Assembly (NCBI RefSeq): GCF_024713945.1
Contig: NC_134677.1
Span: forward strand, 7,586,001-7,650,000
Length of the DNA stretch: 64,000 nucleotides
Origin: Dermatophagoides farinae
Lineage: Eukaryota > Arthropoda > Arachnida > Sarcoptiformes > Pyroglyphidae
Direction: 5' to 3'
Both the position numbers and the translations under genes were made by a program. Every line of letters begins with the position of its first letter. The stretch's first letter is position 1. Shown here one piece after another: positions 25,405 to 37,791 of the stretch. Below the pieces are notes generated by a model. That model was given only the letters and a program-made list of their open reading frames with translations, searched no databases and was not told where the DNA came from.

Positions 25405-27113
25405 TTAAAATTTTGATCCAATTCCATTGGCAAAATCATAGACTAAATTTCCAACTTTTCGAGCCAAATTATCGGCCATTTCTTTTGTTTGAGCTTCAGC
25501 ATAAATTCGAACAACATCTTCAGTACCGGATGGTCGTATGAATGATCGTGCCTGTGGACCAAATTCGGCCACCACCTTATCGATTGCCATTTGTAATCCT
25601 TCTGGTTTTACGCATTTACGTTCAGCATCAGTTGTCGTAATTACATTACGATCTTTAACAGCCACTTTCAGTAATTTATTCGGAAGATCCTGATAGAATG
25701 AATCCCATTCATCAATGGTTAGATTTAAATTATCTAAAATTGCTTCGACAATCAACATGTCGGATATTGCATCGCCAACAGTCTAATAATAATAATAATT
25801 AAAATGAGTCCGACAATTAAATCAATATACCTGATTAACTAAATCAATAAAATGTAAAAGTTTTTTGGCATTTTCATTCGAACATTTGGCAATCTGTTTT
25901 TGTACATTGTCCGAAAACAAAATCGTACCATGACCATTAGCTTCGAAATAGATACCAATTTCTGATTGTAATGCACGATGATGTAAATGTTTAACACCGG
26001 TAGGTACACAATCACTGATCAATTTAAGTGTATCACTAATATATTTAGTTGAATTTCCATTTGCATAAGCTGTTTGTACGACAATCATTTCTATGTTGTT
26101 TAGACCGGATTCATTCAATAATTGTTGCAAAAATTTAGCCACCAATGCGGAAATTTTATCACCATCTAATAGATGAAATTTACCATCTCGATCGTTTCGA
26201 TAATAGAAAACAATTCGATCAGCATCACCATCGAATGATACATAATGTTGATTAGATTTTAATTCGATTGAATCAGGTTGTCGTTGATTAACTTTGACAA
26301 AATCGGCACCACAGCCAAGATTAAGTGTACCATCACCAATGTTTATCAAATCGAATGTAATTTTTTCTATAAGATATGGAGCCATCAATTTCATTTTTTG
26401 GGCACCAACTCCATTAGCACAATCAACAATTAGATGAAGTTTTTGTTGTTTTGAATGTTCGGTTAATCGAAGAAATGCATGACTTAATTTTTCATAATAA
26501 CCTTTTTCACTTGGTTCACCATATTGACCATTGGAATTTGCACATCGTACAATATAATGTAATTGTGGTGTTGTAAGCAATCCAAAGTCCTGAAATTCAC
26601 CATGACAAGCTTTGATTCCATCCATTAATGCAATACTTAATGATGGGCTACTTTTTCTTGTATCACGTGCAAGATAGACTTTAGCCACGGTATCTTTAAG
26701 GTTTATGTTTAATTCTTTAACCATATCGGCAATGCATTGTTCAAGATTATCATCCGGAATATTAGCAATTTTTGTTGCTAATTTTTCCCATGATTGTTCC
26801 AACATTGATCCATCGGGTTCAATAATTTTAAGGCCATTATCTTCTTCAGGATTATGGGATGCCGTTATCATTACACCAATAATACCATTGGTAGATCGTG
26901 AACGTAACGTTGCCAGAATACCGGATCGAAATGTTACATGAAATAATGTATCAGCTCTGTGGATATAATTGTGTTTATTATATAATTATTAATAGAAAAA
27001 ATTTTCATAACAACATACTTGTTCCGAAAACCAGCCGTACCATATTGTTGAATAATATCCGGTCGTTTATTCGGATATTTTTTCATATAATCATCCAGAT
27101 TATTTAGTAACAT
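25405..27113 (-). CDS. Pgm3: Phosphoacetylglucosamine mutase (PGM3/AGM1)
   Basis: Three minus-strand exons, join(25405..25782, 25831..26956, 27019..27113), give 532 residues (human PGM3 is 542). The enzyme interconverts GlcNAc-6-phosphate and GlcNAc-1-phosphate on the way to UDP-GlcNAc, needed for chitin, N-glycans and GPI anchors; it is cytosolic. All catalytic marks of the alpha-D-phosphohexomutase family are visible. They are the phosphoserine loop TASHNPEEDNG with Ser65, the metal loop DGDADR (about residues 274-279), the sugar-binding EANGHG and the C-terminal phosphate-binding loop RPSGTEDVVR. QYGTAGFR near residue 27 also matches the family. Introns are short (48 and 62 bp). The start is the first ATG and aligns with the family N-terminus. 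Nothing looks broken. The 3' end faces TTC1 closely, so the two transcripts may overlap. Confidence 0.95.
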
Positions 27114-27957
27114 TTTTTTTTGCCTTTTGTTTCACTGTGAAAAATGAAAAAAAAATATCATAAATCACATATCTTGTCTAGTTTTTATTTCGTTTCATGA
27201 AATACAATAGGATTATATTTTGATAGATAGATACCAAGTTATTTGCAAAAAAATTGATATTATCACAGAGAAAAATCTATGGTTTTTTTCCAATGATAAG
27301 GATTATCTTATCATTATCGATGAAAAGCAAATCAATCAATTTGCACTTGATTGAAAGGTTGATTATAATAATAATTTTAAATGGAAAAAGTGAAAAAATT
27401 TTGAAAACATTAAATTTTGTAAATTCTCGCGGAATTCATGAGGGTAATGAATGAATGAATGAAAAAAAAATGGAATAACAATGATTAAAACATTGTAATT
27501 TTGTGTGTTATTCATGCGATTGTGCAAAAAAAAAAAAAAAGAATGTTAGAATCAGAATCGAAATGGCCCAAGACAAACATTTCATAGATATTCGTTGTTA
27601 TATATTTCGAACGCCAAGAAAAAGAATTCGATGAATACACAAACATTCGACATACACACACGCACACATCCTAGACACACTAGATATAGAGTGTTAGCGC
27701 CCAAATGCTAGGACCGAGAAAATTTTTTTTTCCCAACATTGATGATGATGATGATGATAATTATTATATAGAAAAATAGAGAGAGATATAGACCATCAAA
27801 TTGACATCATTGTTATTGTTGTATTTTATGGTTGATAAAGTCTACAACGAAAATTTATCTATCGCCTGATCTGATCTGAATATCATCATCATCATAGCTA
27901 AAAACCAAATGGATTAAGGAATCTAATTTAATTGAAATTCATTTACAATTAAACAAA
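27114..27957. other. Divergent intergenic region between Pgm3 and an unrecognised gene
   Basis: About 840 bp between two start codons pointing away from each other, so both promoters are expected here. It holds an A tract near 27526-27540, short GAT runs near 27740-27758 and CA-rich sequence. No exon is seen. Confidence 0.6.
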
Positions 27958-29016
27958 ATGTTACCAAAACAACAACAACAACAACCAAATAGCAATATAA
28001 ATCAATTGTCCACACCAACAACATCATCAACAAATGCCACAAGAATAACAAAATGTTCTCAATTACAGATACCTGGACAAGAATCGAAAAGAATTTCACC
28101 ATCACCATCATCATCGTCGTCTTTTATAATTACGACAACAACAACATCAAGTAATACGAATGATAATTATAACAATGAAAATCAAATAATAAAAACAATA
28201 ACAACAACAAAAGCCGGAAATTTAATTGATGTAAGAGATTTTTTCGATGATAATTATAATCAAGATAAATTGAAATGTTATACACAAATTATCGATGGTC
28301 ATCGATGGATTCGTATGAAAAGTTTTTCTACAGCCGATATAATGACAGCGAATAGTGGTGGTGGTGGTCAAATTTGGGATAATAATAATTTTATTATTAA
28401 TCATCATCATCATGGACCATCATCATCATCATGGTGTTCATCACCACCACCATTATCATCAATGATTAATAATAATAATAATAATAATCGAAAATATCTA
28501 TCCGATTGTAATCTAATCGATTATTATCGTTTCATCAATATGAATGATAAACAATGTATAAAAGACTATATAACATATTCATGTTCAACATTGGCTATTT
28601 GTGGTGATACGGTAAATTCATCACAATTACCATCACCACAGGCACAATCATTTCGGCAGCTAAATTCATCGTTGATATTTTCCGATCTAGATCTAGCCAA
28701 ATCAATGAATCGTAAAGTTATTAATGATGCTATCAAACGACGATTGAATGAATTTATCAAAGTGATTGGCAATCAACAAACATTGACTGAAACCGAGTTA
28801 ACAAATATTGATGAAATTAGTTCAGATATAATAATGAAACCGATTAAAATGATGAGCTATGATTATCCACCGGAAGAATATACAACCGGAGACATTCTAA
28901 TCAATGTTGTTAATTATGAACAAAATGAGGTTAAATTTACGAAAAAAGATAAAGAAAAATTCGTATTGAATTGGTTACAAACAGTCGAACCGACGGGTAT
29001 AATGGAACCAAATTGA
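27958..29016 (+). CDS. Unrecognised 352-residue protein, intronless
   Basis: A single open frame of 352 residues that I cannot assign to a family. The first 75 residues are low complexity (Gln, Ser, Thr, Asn). A conserved-looking, non-repetitive part follows at about 85-125, containing AGNLIDVRDFFDD, LKCYTQIIDGHRWIRMKSFS and TADIM. Next come His, Ser, Pro and Asn runs to about 180, then a longer non-repetitive segment to the end with SDLDLAKSMNRKVINDAIKR, RLNEFIKVIG and a lysine-rich KFTKKDKEKFVLNWLQTVEP tail. No signal peptide or membrane helix is evident. Evidence that it is a gene: the long frame continues through complex sequence, its codon use resembles its neighbours, the ATG is in a favourable AAAATG context, and the frame ends before a normal AT-rich 3' flank. 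Function is unknown. Confidence 0.7.
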   Translation: MLPKQQQQQPNSNINQLSTPTTSSTNATRITKCSQLQIPGQESKRISPSPSSSSSFIITTTTTSSNTNDNYNNENQIIKTITTTKAGNLIDVRDFFDDNYNQDKLKCYTQIIDGHRWIRMKSFSTADIMTANSGGGGQIWDNNNFIINHHHHGPSSSSWCSSPPPLSSMINNNNNNNRKYLSDCNLIDYYRFINMNDKQCIKDYITYSCSTLAICGDTVNSSQLPSPQAQSFRQLNSSLIFSDLDLAKSMNRKVINDAIKRRLNEFIKVIGNQQTLTETELTNIDEISSDIIMKPIKMMSYDYPPEEYTTGDILINVVNYEQNEVKFTKKDKEKFVLNWLQTVEPTGIMEPN

Positions 29017-29647
29017 ATTGTTTGTCTTTTTTTCTTGGATTTTTCACACACATACACTTTTCTTGAAACATTAACTGTTGTAAAATGAAATTATTCTTCA
29101 CTACTCTTCTCTCAATAATTTATCACCAAACCAAAAAAAAAATTGCATGACGTTTGTAAAGCCCAACCATCACCGCCACTAATTACCACAATTACCAAAT
29201 AATGATAATTTAATCAAACACAAAATATACAATTTGGTCCACAAATATTGAATGTTGTTGATGTTTTGATGATGAATTTTTTTTTCTTTTTTTTTCGTTT
29301 TTTGTATTTAATCTTCTCTATTTCTGTGTTTGTCTTTTGTGTGATTTTTTTGTCACTTGTTAAACATTGATTAATAATTATTTGAAAAAATCTTGTTTGC
29401 TGAATATTAATATGAAATAAAATAAAACTTTGTTGTTTGAAAGTGATTTGATTACTTGATTTATCACTGGTTGAAATGTGATGATTGAAACAATTTTTTC
29501 AAAAATTAAAATTCCAATTTGACAAGTTGGCAAACTCGACTATTTCGACTCGTTTCGGCTCTACCTCGTTGTTTGTTTATTTTTTTTTCTGGATGATCAT
29601 CGTTTTTTCGCTATTTTATTCTCCATTTGATTCAACGAAAAACAACA
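29017..29647. other. Spacer between the unrecognised gene and EMC3
   Basis: About 630 bp of AT-rich sequence with T tracts and AATAAA-like signals near 29416-29424 that could end the upstream transcript. It also holds the EMC3 promoter region. No further gene is seen. Confidence 0.6.
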
Positions 29648-30499
29648 ATGTCCGATGATCTTTTACTCGATCCCGATATTCGGGTATGGGTGTTTTTACC
29701 CATTGTTATTATTACATTTTTTGTTGGCATTCTACGTCATTATGTATCGATATTGCTTCATTCAAATAAAAAAATCGAATTACAGCAAGTAGTCGATAGT
29801 CAAGCTATGATTCGTAGTCGATTGCTAAGAGAAAATGGTAAATACATTCCCAAACAGGTAAGTTATTCGTGGGAAATTTTTTTACAAATATTATATTCTA
29901 ATTCTCCTTATTCTTAGTCATTTTTGATGCGAAAACATTTCTTCAATAATGAAGAGAATGGCTATTTTAAAGAAGGTCAAAAAAGGAATTCGACACCACC
30001 AAATCCAATGACCGATCCATCAATGATGACCGATATGTTGAAAGGAAACATAACGAACGTATTGCCCATGATATTGATTGGTGGTTGGATCAATTGGACA
30101 TTTTCTGGTTTCGTTACGACCAAAGTTCCTTTCCCGTTAACATTACGTTTTAAACCAATGTTACAGCGTGGTATTGAACTTTTGTCATTGGATGCATCAT
30201 GGGTATCTTCGGCATCATGGTATTTTCTAAATGTATTCGGTTTACGTTCAATTTATATGCTAGTCTTGGGTGAAAATAATGCTGCCGATCAAAGTCGTAT
30301 AATGCAAGATCAAATGTTTGGTGCCGCAATGTCAATGCCAGCCGATTCTAAACAGGCATTTAAAGCCGAATGGGAAGCATTAGAAATCTGTGAACATAAT
30401 TGGTTATTAAAAAATGTTGATAATGAACTCATTGCTTTTAATAATAATAATAATAATCATAATCTTCATAATAATCTTCAGTCAATCAATAATAATTGA
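29648..30499 (+). CDS. EMC3: ER membrane protein complex subunit 3 (EMC3/TMEM111)
   Basis: Two exons, join(29648..29857, 29918..30499), with a 60-bp intron and a consensus GTAAGT donor, give 263 residues (human EMC3 is 261). EMC3 is the YidC/Oxa1-like core of the EMC insertase that places transmembrane helices into the ER membrane. Matches include [15 protein letters not shown] at the start, the first membrane segment, the coiled region [25 protein letters not shown], the second segment with [40 protein letters not shown] and the third segment [12 protein letters not shown]. The C-terminal tail ends in a short Asn/His-rich run not typical of the family. An upstream in-frame ATG at 29627 exists, but the ATG at 29648 gives the family N-terminus. 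AATAAA lies at about 30611. It converges on Ir25a. Confidence 0.95.
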
Positions 30500-30667
30500 A
30501 TTGAATTTTAATAATTAACATTTCAAATTCATATATATCATTATCATTATTATGTATGATAATCTAATCTAATCTAGACCTAAAAACAGCAATTTATGTG
30601 AATTATTATTGAATAAATTGAATTTCAAATTTTAAAGTACATTTTTGATATATATTAATTGATTGCT

Positions 30668-33600
30668 TTAATAATGATGATGAACAAAATTGTTGAAATT
30701 ACGTGTCGAACGCAATTGTCTCATCATACGTTCTTGATTGATATTGAAATCGGCGCTTAGATCCGGTACGGCACTATTACCGAAATGTTTCGATTTTTTA
30801 CCTTCATTTATCGTGATAACTTTGGATTCTTTTTTCTTAAAATACCAATATTCAATGACTAATGTAATGCAAGCCAATATAACACCGATAAATATGACAA
30901 TGAATACGCCGCCAATATTTTTGATACTGATACCATCGCTTTGTCTTCGTGAACCTTGACATTCTTTTTTCACTGCATCATTATTATTCCACCAACTTTC
31001 TTTTAGGTTTTCCAATCGTCTTTGATTCAATAATTTTAATATGGCGCTACTTAGCTTATCTTTTAAATCTGAATTCTGTTGAACAGCCAATGCAATTGGT
31101 TTACGGCTAAATTCATTACCAACACTTTGTAGCTCACAATTGGTCATGACAGCATATTTTACCAATGTTGATTCAGCTTTTTTTCAAAAAAAAGAATTAA
31201 TTGATTTCCTTAATAAAGACAAGTGATGAAACTTACCTATGAAAGCAAATGATTCACCACCTGTATCAGTTTTTTTCACACGTTCAATTGCTTCGGCAAA
31301 TGTTGCTGGCATTCCAGCCTCAATTATCTGTGACCAAATTTTCGTATATTTATCGCTTACCGGATAATCCCATACGGCCAATTTTGCACGTTCATCATCG
31401 CTAAGGCTATCATTTAATGACATATCTTTCCATATTCTTATTGTATGATTTGAGGATCGGCGAAATAAACAAACAAGAAGGTAAGAAGTTTATCAATTTT
31501 CAATTTGTTTTTCATACATACTCATAAAATTTTTCCTCAATTCCGGCCATTCGTTCGAAATAAGTTGATGTGGCTGTGCCTGATTGTGGTGCATATTTAA
31601 TTTTATATTGTCTAGCTAAATCATCAAGATTTTCAATTGGTGAATCCAATCGAGATACGGTCAAAAAGGCAGCCAAATTAGCTGTATATGAAGCTATAAT
31701 GATAAATCCAAATAGCCACCAAGTGGCAGCAACTAATCGACCGGATAGATTTCTTGGTGCCTCACCACCACCTTGTGGTGTCAATGATGTCATACAAAAC
31801 CAAAGACATTCTTTCAACGTAAATTCTCGTTGTTCTTCATCATTTTTGTATTTTTCTCGGTTATTATGAAAACTGTATGGGCTAAGTCTGTCGAAAAGAT
31901 ACATTAAAAAACTATAAACAAAATAGGTGATAATTTTGATTTCTCTAGATTTAAACATTCAATTTTTTTTATGCTAACCTTGTAAAAAAATATGCGGCCA
32001 AGATGCATAACCAAACTTTGGTTTCGAGTACGGTTAAAAATTTAAATAAATGTGATTTCGTTGTAGTTTTCTTCATGAGTATAGTTATACCAACTAAATC
32101 ATAATATGGTACGGTAAAATCGACAACAATTTCTCGTTCAGCCATTACAGAAATCGGTGCCAATGCTATATCGGCTTTTTTTCGATGTAATTCACCAATC
32201 AAACCGGTCCATTCACCGTTTTCATTTTTATGGCCATACATTGCATCATCAACCACACGTAATGTATAATCAAATTTGAAATCACTACTATTGACAATTT
32301 CTTTCAATAAATCAATACAATAGCCATAGAATCTATCATTTCCTGTTGTTTGATTATCATCTTTTATCATTACAAATGGTGCTTCCTATACACGAAAATT
32401 GAAATAGATAATCATTAGTAGATCGATTACTAACTAATCGATTTGTTTGTCCATATAAAAACAATTTACCACTATTGTAATAATCTCATAATGAGGTAAT
32501 CCATCCTGTTCTTTTCGTTCTTGTGGTGATGTAAAATATAATCGACCAAATTGTCCTTCGAATTCCCATTCGGCAACTTTTTTCACCTGTTTCACTTTAC
32601 CCATTTGAAATTCAATTTCATTGATTCGCATACTTAATTCTTGATAATTAAGTTTAGCATTACGATCGAATATGAATTGTCCAAATAGGCCATACATAAA
32701 TCGTGTAGCTAATGTTTCATAAAGATTTAAATTTCGTCGTTCATTCAATTGTGGTTCATTCAGATGTTTACCACATGATGGATAGGTAATTTCATTCGAT
32801 AATAACTGCCTTGTACTCTGTAACATATGATCAATTGTTTCCGCATAGAAACGTGAAAGATCATAATAGAAATAATTATCTACAATATGATGAATATCCG
32901 ATGTTAGATTTTCCGGTGTATCATATTCATAATGATGTAGATGTGATTTTATTGGTTGTGAAAGGAACACCTTTACATCATTACAATTATCACATTGAAA
33001 TCGGCCTTTTTCCTGGTCAGGCAAAAAAAGAGAAAGATCATTTCATGAGAGTATTTCATTAATTGATTTTCATAATGAATCAATGAATTACCTTGGAAAT
33101 GAAATACCATTTTCGTTGTCCACGTAACATTGATCGATGATGAGCCTGTTATAGAAAATGAATTTGATTCTGTCTTTGAAATCTTCAGAACATACACCCA
33201 TACACACACACACACACATACCATTTGTACAAGTCGGTTTAACATTGAAATGGAACCTAAAATGAAAAATGTTTCCCCATATTGATAGTTATATTTTAAA
33301 TCATCCAATGTTTTTTCAATCGTTTTATTATTAATCATTGATGACCAATAGATTTCTTTATGTTTTAGATTTTTAAATACATGACCACCAATGGCTTTCT
33401 CTATATAACGAAACAAAACAAAATGACAAATGTTAATAAAAAATTGAACCAAATTTAAAATTCTCAATTTGCTTACTGAATGTTTGATCATAAATGATGA
33501 CAATATGTTTAAGTTGAAATTGTTCAGATAAATCTTTGATTAGCTGTAATATGGTTGCTTCTGGTGTGAGCACCGAAACATATAGATTTTCTTCAATTTC

Positions 33601-34062
33601 ATTCAAATTTTTCCATGCTAAATTATCCTGTTGTGCTTGTGCCCAGGTACCGGCTCGTAAACTTGGTATACCCATTTTTCGTGCCATAATCTTACCGGTA
33701 ATCGATTCACTTAAATCAAGACCAAATATCGGTAATCGATAATAGTACACAGATTGTGATTGTATCGATGTGGCGAACAATTTTTCACATAATTGACCAT
33801 CATTCATACCCGATGATAATTCAATGATTTCTGTATCAAAATTTCCATTTGCTGATTTTAATCCTTCAATACTTGAAACGAGTTCGATTATTTTGTATAT
33901 CATCACTAATGATAACTGATAATAGAAATTTTATTATAATTTTATCAGCACACACATAATAATACTTTTTGGCTTACCAATTTTAAATCGATTCGTTTTA
34001 GATGTATTAATCTTCAATATAAACACCAAAAGGATTAGAATCAATTTATAATTTGCAAACAT
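30668..34062 (-). CDS. Ir25a: Ionotropic receptor co-receptor IR25a
   Basis: Nine minus-strand exons, join(30668..31176, 31237..31436, 31522..31911, 31979..32385, 32470..33012, 33092..33145, 33222..33400, 33477..33905, 33978..34062), give 931 residues in frame (fly Ir25a is about 950). Order: hydrophobic signal peptide (1-20), a full amino-terminal domain (to about 420), ligand-binding half S1 (about 431-535), TM1, pore loop with TPQGGGE (about 610-616), TM3 with SYTANLAAFLTVSR, S2 (about 650-820) and TM4 with GGVFIVIFIGV. Blocks such as KECLWFCMTSLTPQGGGEAP, MSLNDSLSDDERAKLAVWDY and ISIKNIGGVF mark it as IR25a rather than a kainate receptor. Arg514 in AERE, and Glu764 in AEST, sit where glutamate-binding residues lie in iGluRs. 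IR25a is the broad co-receptor for smell, taste, temperature and humidity sensing in arthropods. A CA run lies in the intron at about 33203-33218. The next gene upstream is Ir93a, on the same strand. Confidence 0.95.
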
Positions 34063-34392
34063 TTTTGTCGCACCATTTCACAATAGCTGTGTTATGAATC
34101 GTACAATCTCCTAATGAAATTCTGATCACTATAACATTGAATTCATGTATTGACAATTGACAATCAATAAATCGTTCAAAGTTCCGTCCATGAATTCGAA
34201 TTACAACACACACACACATTCACACAATCGATTAATATAGATCGATTTAATCGATTCAATATATCTAACATTTTTAATCATATTTTTCTTGTAAATGGAA
34301 CATGCATTCATTATATTCAAATATTTTTTTTTCTTCAATTAATCAACATAAATGTATTTTTTTTTTTTTTTTTGCTATTTTGATAATATAAA
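34063..34392. other. Spacer between Ir93a and Ir25a
   Basis: About 330 bp separating the Ir93a stop from the Ir25a start on the minus strand. It must contain the Ir93a 3' end and the Ir25a promoter unless the two are co-transcribed. It holds a short CA run (34205-34218) and an 18-base T tract near 34356-34373. No other feature is seen. Confidence 0.6.
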
Positions 34393-37300
34393 TCAATATT
34401 TTTGTGTTGTTGGTTGTTTTCGTGAATATGACATTGGATTTCTTTTGGGAAGGTTATCTAGATTTTTCTGGAAATAATACAATTTCTGTTGACGACGAAA
34501 GGTTTTATTCCATTCTTTTCTATATGATGATGTTGAATCACTACTGTAATCATTTAGGTTACGATTAAATTGGTCACGAATGATATTATTGTAATAATTA
34601 GTATTGTAGGTAAAATATGCTGGCCGACCAATTGCTGCTGTTGGTTTGACCATCATCATCGATGTCATTGGATCATTGGCTGATAATTGTAGTGGTTGTT
34701 TTGGTCGATCCAGATCTTCATAGAATCCATTACGGAAACCATTTTGTATTTTATGAAATAATGAACGTAATTTATTCATATTCATCTTATTCATTAATGA
34801 TGTCGATTCTTTTGCTTTCGGATTATTTTTTATTGAAATTGGTAGCTGTCTTTGTTTGATCATTTCGACAATCAACACAGCGATACCGATGATCAAACCA
34901 CATCCAAGCAGAAAGAAACAATCGATCATATGTGATAATTGTATTTCTTTACCTTGCGAGTTTCGCATGACTAATGGATACAGGCAATTATTACCCTTAA
35001 CATTGTATTTACGATTCCATAAGGTAACCAATCCGGATTTAGCCATACGACCCATTCTAATTGATTTTAAACAAATTTTAAAAAATTGTGCGAAAAATAA
35101 ATCAAACTTACTCATGATTAAGACGAAGGACAAAATTTTCTTCCAGATTTTTTCGTAATAAAAATGAAACTGGTTTAGTTGTCAATGGTTCTTTTGCTAT
35201 GCGCAATTTACAATCCTGATAATTAGATTGTTGATATTCTTGTGATATTAGAAGTTTAGCCTCTTGATCCGGTGATAGTAGAACCAGTTTCAAATCTTTA
35301 ACCATATTGAATACTATTTGAGTTTCGGAATCTTCAAAATATTCCAGATTATCGGCCAACATTTGAATTCGATTTTCCGGTGAATCAAGTATCAGATCGG
35401 CTACACCACGTGATTTAAATACACCATATTTGATGCTGCCTTTCTGTGACAAAAGATCATCTAGATTTTCTATTGGATTAAATATCTTCGGAAACGTAAG
35501 CAAAGCAACGAGATTTCCACTATAAGTCGTATAGATTACGATTACAAATAGCCACCAGAATGCTACCAGAATTCTACCAGAAATAGCTAATGGTAGATAA
35601 TCACCACCTTGATTGACTAATGCACCATAACAATACCAAACACAATTTCCCAATTTGAAAAGACCACGACCATTTTTTAGTTTATAATATTCATAATAAC
35701 AACTTGAATGATGAACAAGCCAAAGTGTTGGTCCAATCATTATGACAATCATTAATAAACATAACCAAGCCTGCAACATTAACATTTCAAATTTTTAAAA
35801 TTAAAACTTATTAGATTAGATTTTAAAGAAAAACTTACATCCCATGCAAATGGTGCCAGAAATAGAAATCGATGATCTTCATCAGTTTTTCTCACTACAA
35901 TACTAATATCTTCCATATCGTATGGATAGGTGAAATCAGCAATTTTAAAACTAGCCATTGTTTTCCAATAACCATTTGCTCCTATTTCTACTTCACCTTC
36001 GCTTACTTTTTGAATTAAATTTTTCAAAGAATCATTCTGGGTTTGCAATGATCCCATTGTATCGTATACGGTATAAACAGGTGTAAAATTCATTTTTGCC
36101 GCAATCACAAGAATCATTTCATAATTTGTTCCTTTTATATCTTGTGTACCGTTCACCATTGTTATCTGTACATATGGTGGTTGATGTACGATACCGATTT
36201 TAAGTGGTCGATTTTTATAATCAACAACAGCCGGTATAAATGGGCCATCACGGCCATCAGTAAGTAAACCTTTGAATACATTCCATGTACCGTGTGTTTG
36301 TGTATGAATTTCATATTTAACACCTTTATTATTGATCTGTACGATGCCTTTTTGTTCATCCACCAGATCATTAGTACGATGACGAAATAAACTTTCCACC
36401 ACATATGTATGACAATCTTGACCAAAATCACTTGAATCTAATGAAATCTGTAAAAAAATAGGAAATTTGCCTTAAAATATGGTCGTATTAATTTGTTTGA
36501 GGTTTTACCTTTATATCGGACATTAATCGATTTTTTATCTGAATCCTTTTACTTGCTGTACCATTTATGAATGTATGTATAGTCTTTGGATCGAATACAT
36601 TTTGAATACTTTTGTTTATCACATGTAGTATATCGGTTTGAATATAATCATTCATACGTGAAAGAAAACATTGCCTATTTGATTGATTGTGTATGAGAAA
36701 TACATCGGAAACGCTAAGTTTTTCTCTTGTTTCCGATGACATATCGATGAATGTCGTATCCACATTATTACTATTATTTTTATCAACATCTTGATTATCG
36801 GTGATAATAAATGTCCATTTATTCTGACGATTACTCAATGATGATAATTTTAATGTTCGAATTATTTTTTCCAATAAAATCATTCGTCCAATAACAATGA
36901 AAAATGTTGGTGAATCAATATCGACGTTGAAACCGTTGATAATTTCTTCATTTGATCGTGTTAAACGTTCGTTAGTACCGATTTCTGGTTCCAACCTGTA
37001 TTCTAAAGTTTTCGTTGTCATTGATTTATGAAAATATCGATGAAAATCATATAAATCTATATTTGGTTAATAATAATAATAGAATCAGTTAATTGATCAT
37101 TCGAATCGAATCATACCTAGATTATTTTCATACAAAATGATAATTTGTTTCGATGATTCAGGCAATACTAGACCAACATCATAAATCAATGGTAAGATTT
37201 CATTTGCCGATCGAATATTCGGTATTCCAAATCCAATATCTTTTGGTGGTCGTTCACAGATTGATTCAAAGAATGTAAACAGGATTGATCCATAGCAATG

Positions 37301-37791
37301 AATTCGTAGATGACGATATAATTTGGAATTTTGTTCACATGATGCCATTGCCATTACGAATGAATATGGACAATCTATTTGCAATGAGAAAATCAACGAT
37401 CACATAACACATAACAAAAATCATTATCATCATCCAAAAACCTGTTTCAGTTTCATTAACAAATTCATCCAAACGATTATAGTAATCAAAATTGAATGAA
37501 ACCGTTTCATTGATTGGATTAAATTGTCGTAGTTGATGTTCAAATTCCACCATTGTTGATGAATTTGATTGATCAAATATGAATGCTATTTAAAAAAAAA
37601 TAAAAAATAAATAAAAATTCAAAAAAAATTATCAAAACAATTACCGTATAACAAAACATACCAATTCTCATTGTAAATGATGTTGAACCTGGTAGATCGA
37701 TCATTATAATTATTAACAATGATATAATGATAAATAATAAAGATGACGATGAATGACCCATACTGGCCGATGGCCAGTTTAAGGTTTTCAT
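34393..37791 (-). CDS. Ir93a: Ionotropic receptor IR93a-like
   Basis: Seven minus-strand exons, join(34393..35056, 35112..35770, 35839..36447, 36509..37056, 37117..37374, 37442..37585, 37662..37791), give 1003 residues in frame. Order: hydrophobic leader near residues 15-35, a large amino-terminal domain, S1 with [15 protein letters not shown] and [16 protein letters not shown]1, pore loop region with [11 protein letters not shown]3 with [20 protein letters not shown] then LTFPK, S2, TM4, and a long tail rich in Asn, Tyr and Lys. The [12 protein letters not shown] block and QGGDYLP pore are the marks I associate with IR93a. The S1 position that holds Arg in glutamate receptors is Ser here (about residue 526, in MASFKIADF). 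IR93a works with IR25a in temperature and humidity sensing in insects. The start chosen is the first ATG (37791), ahead of the hydrophobic leader; a second in-frame ATG lies ten codons downstream. Family call is strong, the exact subfamily a little less so. Confidence 0.87.
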
